From an uncultured Rhodospirillaceae bacterium (GTDB taxonomy: Bacteria; Pseudomonadota; Alphaproteobacteria; Thalassobaculales; Thalassobaculaceae), in contig CALAHL010000365.1 of assembly GCA_937891725.1 (NCBI GenBank), positions 1-9,005 on the forward strand: 9,005 nucleotides of DNA, written 5' to 3'. Below, in pieces: positions 6,110-9,005 of the stretch (its first letter is position 1; each line of letters opens with the position of its first letter). The notes below the pieces were generated by a model. That model was not told where the DNA came from and made no database searches. It worked only from the letters and a program-made list of their open reading frames with translations. The translations under genes and the position numbers were made by a program.

Positions 6110-8038
6110 ATGATTATGGCCGAAAAAGGTTCCGGACGGGCTCCCTCCAAAGGCAAATCAAAACCAGCGAACGAAAACGCTTCGGCGAAAACCGCCGAGA
6201 GCGCTGTGAGCGACACCGGTGCGGCGCCATCAGGGCTTGCCGATCCCGCCGAGTTTTCTCGGCACATGGGTGAAATCGCGGCGCGCAGCAACAAAATCCT
6301 GACCGAGTTTATCGCCCGCCAACAGGAAACCGGCGGCGGCGGCCAGTTCGGGATCTCCGACCCGTTGAACATCACCAACGCGTTTGTGGAAATGACCTCC
6401 AGGATGATGTCGGATCCGACACGACTCTGGCAGGCGCAGATCGGACTCTGGCAGGGGTATATGTCCCTGTGGCAGGCCACCGCCTCGAAGATGCTCGGCT
6501 CGGAGCCTGAAGACGCGGTAACGCCCGAGGCCGGAGATCGGCGGTTCAAGGACAGTGCCTGGGACGAGAACGTTGTCTTCGACTACATCAAGCAAAGCTA
6601 TCTGATGACCGCTCGCTGGATGCAGCACACGGTTGAAGACGTCGACGGTTTGGATGAGAAAACACGTCGGAAGGTCGACTTCTACACAAAGCAGTTCGCC
6701 GACGCGATGGCGCCGTCGAACTTCCTCATGACCAACCCCGAGGTTCTGCGCGCCACGATCGAGAGTGGCGGCGAGAACCTTGTTAAGGGTTTGGAGAATC
6801 TGCTCTCCGATCTGGAACGCGGCCACGGCGAGCTGCAGATCAGCATGACCGATCAGGACGCGTTCGAAGTCGGCGGCAATGTCGCGACCACACCGGGCAA
6901 GGTGGTCTTCCAGAACGACCTGATGCAGCTGATCCAGTATGCGCCGACGACCGAAGAGGTGATGCGTCGGCCGCTCGTTCTGGTGCCACCGTGGATCAAC
7001 AAATTCTACATCCTGGATCTGCGGGCGAAGAACTCGCTCATCAAATGGGCGGTCGATCAGGGGATCACGGTCTTCGTGGTGTCCTGGGTCAATCCGGACG
7101 AGAAGCTCGCCAAAAAGACGTTCGAGGACTACATGCTCGAAGGTCCGCTCGCCGCCCTCGACGCGATCGAAAAGGCGACCGGCCAGAAGGAAATCAATGC
7201 CATCGGATACTGCATCGGCGGGACCCTGATGGCCGCCACCCTGTCCTACATGGCCTCCAAGGGCGACGACCGGATCAAATCGATCACCTTTTTCACCACC
7301 ATGGTGGATTTCGCCGAAGCGGGCGACCTTTCGGTCTTCATCGATGAGGAGCAACTGGCCGCTCTCGAAGACCGGATGAACAAGTCCGGGTATCTGGACG
7401 GCAAGGAGATGGCCACAACCTTCAATATGCTGAGGGCCAACGACCTGATCTGGTCGTTCGTGGTGAACAATTACCTGATGGGGAAAGAGCCGTTCCCGTT
7501 CGACCTGCTGTACTGGAATTCCGACAGCACCCGCATGCCGGCGGCGATGCACAGCTTTTATCTCCGCAAGATGTATCAGGAGAACAAGTTGGTTCAGCCG
7601 GGGGCGCTGACCTTGGCAGGCGTGCCGATCGACCTGAGCCAGAACAAATTGCCGACCTTCATTTTGTCGACCAAGGAAGATCACATAGCGCCTTGGAAAT
7701 CGACCTATGCCGCAACTCAGATATATTCCGGGACCACCCGATTCTGCCTGGCCGGATCCGGCCATATCGCGGGGGTGATCAACCCGCCCTCCGACAAGCC
7801 GAAATACGGCTACTGGACCCGCACCGGCAAAAACCCGAAGGATCCGGAGAAATGGCTGGACGGGGCGAAGTTCAATGAGGGCTCGTGGTGGCCGGAATGG
7901 AAAAAGTGGCTGGATCGGAGCGCCGGTGGAACGGTGCCGGCCCGGGTGCCGGGCGACGGTGATCTGAAGGCGATCGAGGACGCGCCGGGCAGCTACGTGA
8001 AGATGCGCGCTTTGGAGCCAAACCCATCGAGCAAATGA
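6110..8038 (+). CDS. phaC: Class I poly(3-hydroxyalkanoate) synthase PhaC
   Basis: PhaC polymerises (R)-3-hydroxyacyl-CoA into polyhydroxyalkanoate on the granule surface, releasing CoA. The product is 642 aa from ATG 6110, which has AAAGG 5 nt upstream. ATG 6116 and GTG 6104 are alternatives in the same frame. Residues 3-45 form a Lys/Ala/Ser-rich low-complexity tail. Residues 106-125 contain three LWQ heptads. A PhaC_N-type region runs from about 146 (FKDSAWDEN) to about 315, including PPWINKFYILDL (293-304), a strong class I hallmark. The alpha/beta-hydrolase core has the lipase-like box GYCIGG with nucleophile C368, D524 in KEDHIAPW, and H552 in GSGHIAGVINPP, so the triad is complete. C. 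necator PhaC is 589 aa, so the excess is mainly N-terminal. No phaA, phaB, phaR, phaZ or phasin gene lies in the window. The gene ends 3 bp from a convergent stop codon. Confidence 0.97.
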   Translation: MIMAEKGSGRAPSKGKSKPANENASAKTAESAVSDTGAAPSGLADPAEFSRHMGEIAARSNKILTEFIARQQETGGGGQFGISDPLNITNAFVEMTSRMMSDPTRLWQAQIGLWQGYMSLWQATASKMLGSEPEDAVTPEAGDRRFKDSAWDENVVFDYIKQSYLMTARWMQHTVEDVDGLDEKTRRKVDFYTKQFADAMAPSNFLMTNPEVLRATIESGGENLVKGLENLLSDLERGHGELQISMTDQDAFEVGGNVATTPGKVVFQNDLMQLIQYAPTTEEVMRRPLVLVPPWINKFYILDLRAKNSLIKWAVDQGITVFVVSWVNPDEKLAKKTFEDYMLEGPLAALDAIEKATGQKEINAIGYCIGGTLMAATLSYMASKGDDRIKSITFFTTMVDFAEAGDLSVFIDEEQLAALEDRMNKSGYLDGKEMATTFNMLRANDLIWSFVVNNYLMGKEPFPFDLLYWNSDSTRMPAAMHSFYLRKMYQENKLVQPGALTLAGVPIDLSQNKLPTFILSTKEDHIAPWKSTYAATQIYSGTTRFCLAGSGHIAGVINPPSDKPKYGYWTRTGKNPKDPEKWLDGAKFNEGSWWPEWKKWLDRSAGGTVPARVPGDGDLKAIEDAPGSYVKMRALEPNPSSK

Positions 8039-8041
8039 GCC

Positions 8042-8557
8042 CTACTCCATGAAGGTCTTCGAAAGCGCCACGTAGCCGGCTGCGGATTTCGCAAACATCT
8101 CGAAATCCTTCTCGGTCAGGTCGCGCATTTTCTTCGCAGGATTGCCTGCCCACAGCTCACCGGTCGGAACCCGCTTGCCCGGCGTGACAAGCGCGCCTGC
8201 CGCGACCATCGCCTGGCGCTCGACCACCGCACCGTCCAGCACCGTGGCGCCCATCCCGACGAAGCATGAGTCCTCCAGGGTGCAGGCGTGCACGATGGCC
8301 CCGTGCCCAATGGTGATGTCGGCCCCGATAATGCAGGGGAACAGCTGGGTGTTGATGTGAACGATGACGCCATCCTGCACATTCGTCCGCGCGCCGACGC
8401 GGATATAGTTTCCATCACCCCGCAGAACCGCGCCGTACCAGATTGAGGCATCCGCCGCGATCTCGACATCTCCGATGATAACCGCCGTCTCGGCGATAAA
8501 GGCGCTCGGGTCGATGGTCGGGGTGATGCCATGGTGTGGGCGGATAAAAGCGGACAT
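8042..8557 (-). CDS. Gamma-carbonic-anhydrase-like hexapeptide-repeat protein (YrdA/CamH type)
   Basis: A 171-aa left-handed beta-helix protein of the gamma-carbonic-anhydrase superfamily, which forms trimers with a metal at each subunit interface. The hexapeptide pattern runs from about residue 20 to 125. Family landmarks are SIWYGAVLRGD (38-48), NVQDG (59-63) and the three metal-ligand histidines H67 (VHIN), H85 (IGHG) and H90 (VHAC). It ends with the usual LWAGNPAKKMRDLT segment and a C-terminal helix. It lacks the acidic loop that carries the proton-shuttle Glu of archaeal Cam, so it resembles the YrdA/PaaY/CamH branch. In that branch carbonic anhydrase activity varies, and the physiological role of many members is unproven. 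ATG 8557 is supported by GGAGG 6 nt upstream. It follows the EamA transporter gene by 60 nt on the same strand and converges on phaC with 3 bp between stop codons. Confidence 0.92.
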   Translation of the reverse strand: MSAFIRPHHGITPTIDPSAFIAETAVIIGDVEIAADASIWYGAVLRGDGNYIRVGARTNVQDGVIVHINTQLFPCIIGADITIGHGAIVHACTLEDSCFVGMGATVLDGAVVERQAMVAAGALVTPGKRVPTGELWAGNPAKKMRDLTEKDFEMFAKSAAGYVALSKTFME

Positions 8558-8617
8558 GGACAGCCTCCGTATTATTCAGTTGGCGATACGCAAGATCGGA
8601 TATTCGGTAACCAGAGT

Positions 8618-9005
8618 TTAGTTTCCCGCGCGATCCGGTCCGGCGACCTCAGTCCGATCCCGCTTGGTCAGGAGCCAGAGCCCGACCAAGGTCAGGGCCA
8701 CACCGGCGACATGCCAGACCGTGAGCGAATGGCCAAGAAACACGACCCCGCACAGCAAGCCGAGCGGTGGGACGAGGTAGGCATAAAGCGCGGTGAAAGT
8801 CGCCCCTGCGCGCGCGATCAGCGCGTAATATCCGATATAGGCCAGCCCCATCGAGAGCAGGCCCGAACCCGCGAGTGCCGCAAGCGTCTTGGCGTCCGGC
8901 ATCGAGACCCGGTCCGCCTCGAATACCGCCGCTGCCAGCGCCAGCCCCGCCCCGCCCAACAGCAGCACCCAAACTGTCAGGACCTCGGCCGAAAAATCCT
9001 TCGCC
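8618..9005 (-). CDS. EamA/DMT-superfamily transporter, C-terminal part (truncated by the window edge)
   Basis: The frame is open through the right edge, so only the last ~129 residues are visible; the N-terminal half lies beyond 9005. Four hydrophobic segments are seen: LTVWVLLLGGAGLALAAAVF, the GSGLLSMGLAYIGYYALI region, ALYAYLVPPLGLLCGVVFLG, and VWHVAGVALTLVGLWLL. A short charged tail (TKRDRTEVAGPDRAGN) follows. The pattern G-L-A-Y..YALI.AGA....YLVPP.....V.FLG..L....AGVALTLVGLWL is that of the second EamA repeat of 10-TM drug/metabolite transporters. These inner-membrane proteins export metabolites or amino acids, or take up nucleotide sugars and other small molecules. The substrate cannot be inferred. 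Internal GTG and ATG codons in the fragment are not proposed as starts because upstream codons (AKDFSAEVLTVW) continue the membrane segment. The stop codon is TAA at 8618-8620. Confidence 0.85.
   Translation of the reverse strand, partial: AKDFSAEVLTVWVLLLGGAGLALAAAVFEADRVSMPDAKTLAALAGSGLLSMGLAYIGYYALIARAGATFTALYAYLVPPLGLLCGVVFLGHSLTVWHVAGVALTLVGLWLLTKRDRTEVAGPDRAGN

Noticed and set aside
6230..7765. A 511-codon minus-strand frame antisense to phaC
   Set aside because: phaC has an intact catalytic triad on the plus strand; the opposite translation shows no family features.
8558..8617. A possible promoter (AATAAT -10-like box) for the gamma-carbonic-anhydrase gene
   Set aside because: There is no acceptable -35 box, and the implied start would fall within the ribosome-binding site. 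Co-transcription with the transporter is simpler.

Overview
The window is a GC-rich, fully coding bacterial chromosome segment that reads as an alphaproteobacterium. The assignment rests on three things: the hom-glpX-recJ gene order, a class I polyhydroxyalkanoate (PHA) synthase, and an OmpA-family protein whose C-terminal domain has the GHASSR and PVYYE..PSGEAGNRRAEI pattern I associate with alphaproteobacteria (from memory). A free-living, PHA-storing member of the Rhodospirillales or a relative is a reasonable guess. The exact taxon cannot be read from this sequence. I see no mobile element, CRISPR array, phage gene or compositional island.

Layout. The left half (about 1-5840) is a run of minus-strand genes. 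In transcription order they are an OmpA-like lipoprotein, homoserine dehydrogenase (hom), class II fructose-1,6-bisphosphatase (glpX), the single-strand exonuclease recJ, and the 5' half of a tRNA-Glu(UUC) gene cut by the left edge. Gaps are 51 nt (lipoprotein to hom), 164 nt (hom to glpX), 9 nt (glpX to recJ) and 88 nt (recJ to tRNA). The lipoprotein and hom are probably co-transcribed, as are glpX and recJ. The 164-nt gap may hold a separate glpX promoter.

A divergent intergenic region of about 270 bp (5839-6109) separates this block from phaC, the only plus-strand gene. phaC ends 3 bp from the stop codon of a convergent gamma-carbonic-anhydrase-like gene. Upstream of that gene, on the same minus strand, is the C-terminal part of an EamA/DMT-family transporter running off the right edge.

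Functionally the genes are mostly core metabolism and housekeeping: threonine/methionine precursor synthesis, gluconeogenesis, DNA repair, translation, carbon storage and cell envelope. They do not form one pathway. I found no convincing undescribed system. The points most worth a second look are the OmpA-like lipoprotein, with a very long disordered linker and an altered peptidoglycan-binding motif, placed directly upstream of hom; a perfect inverted repeat next to the tRNA-Glu promoter; the three-fold LWQ heptad in PhaC; and the 3-bp convergent junction after phaC.
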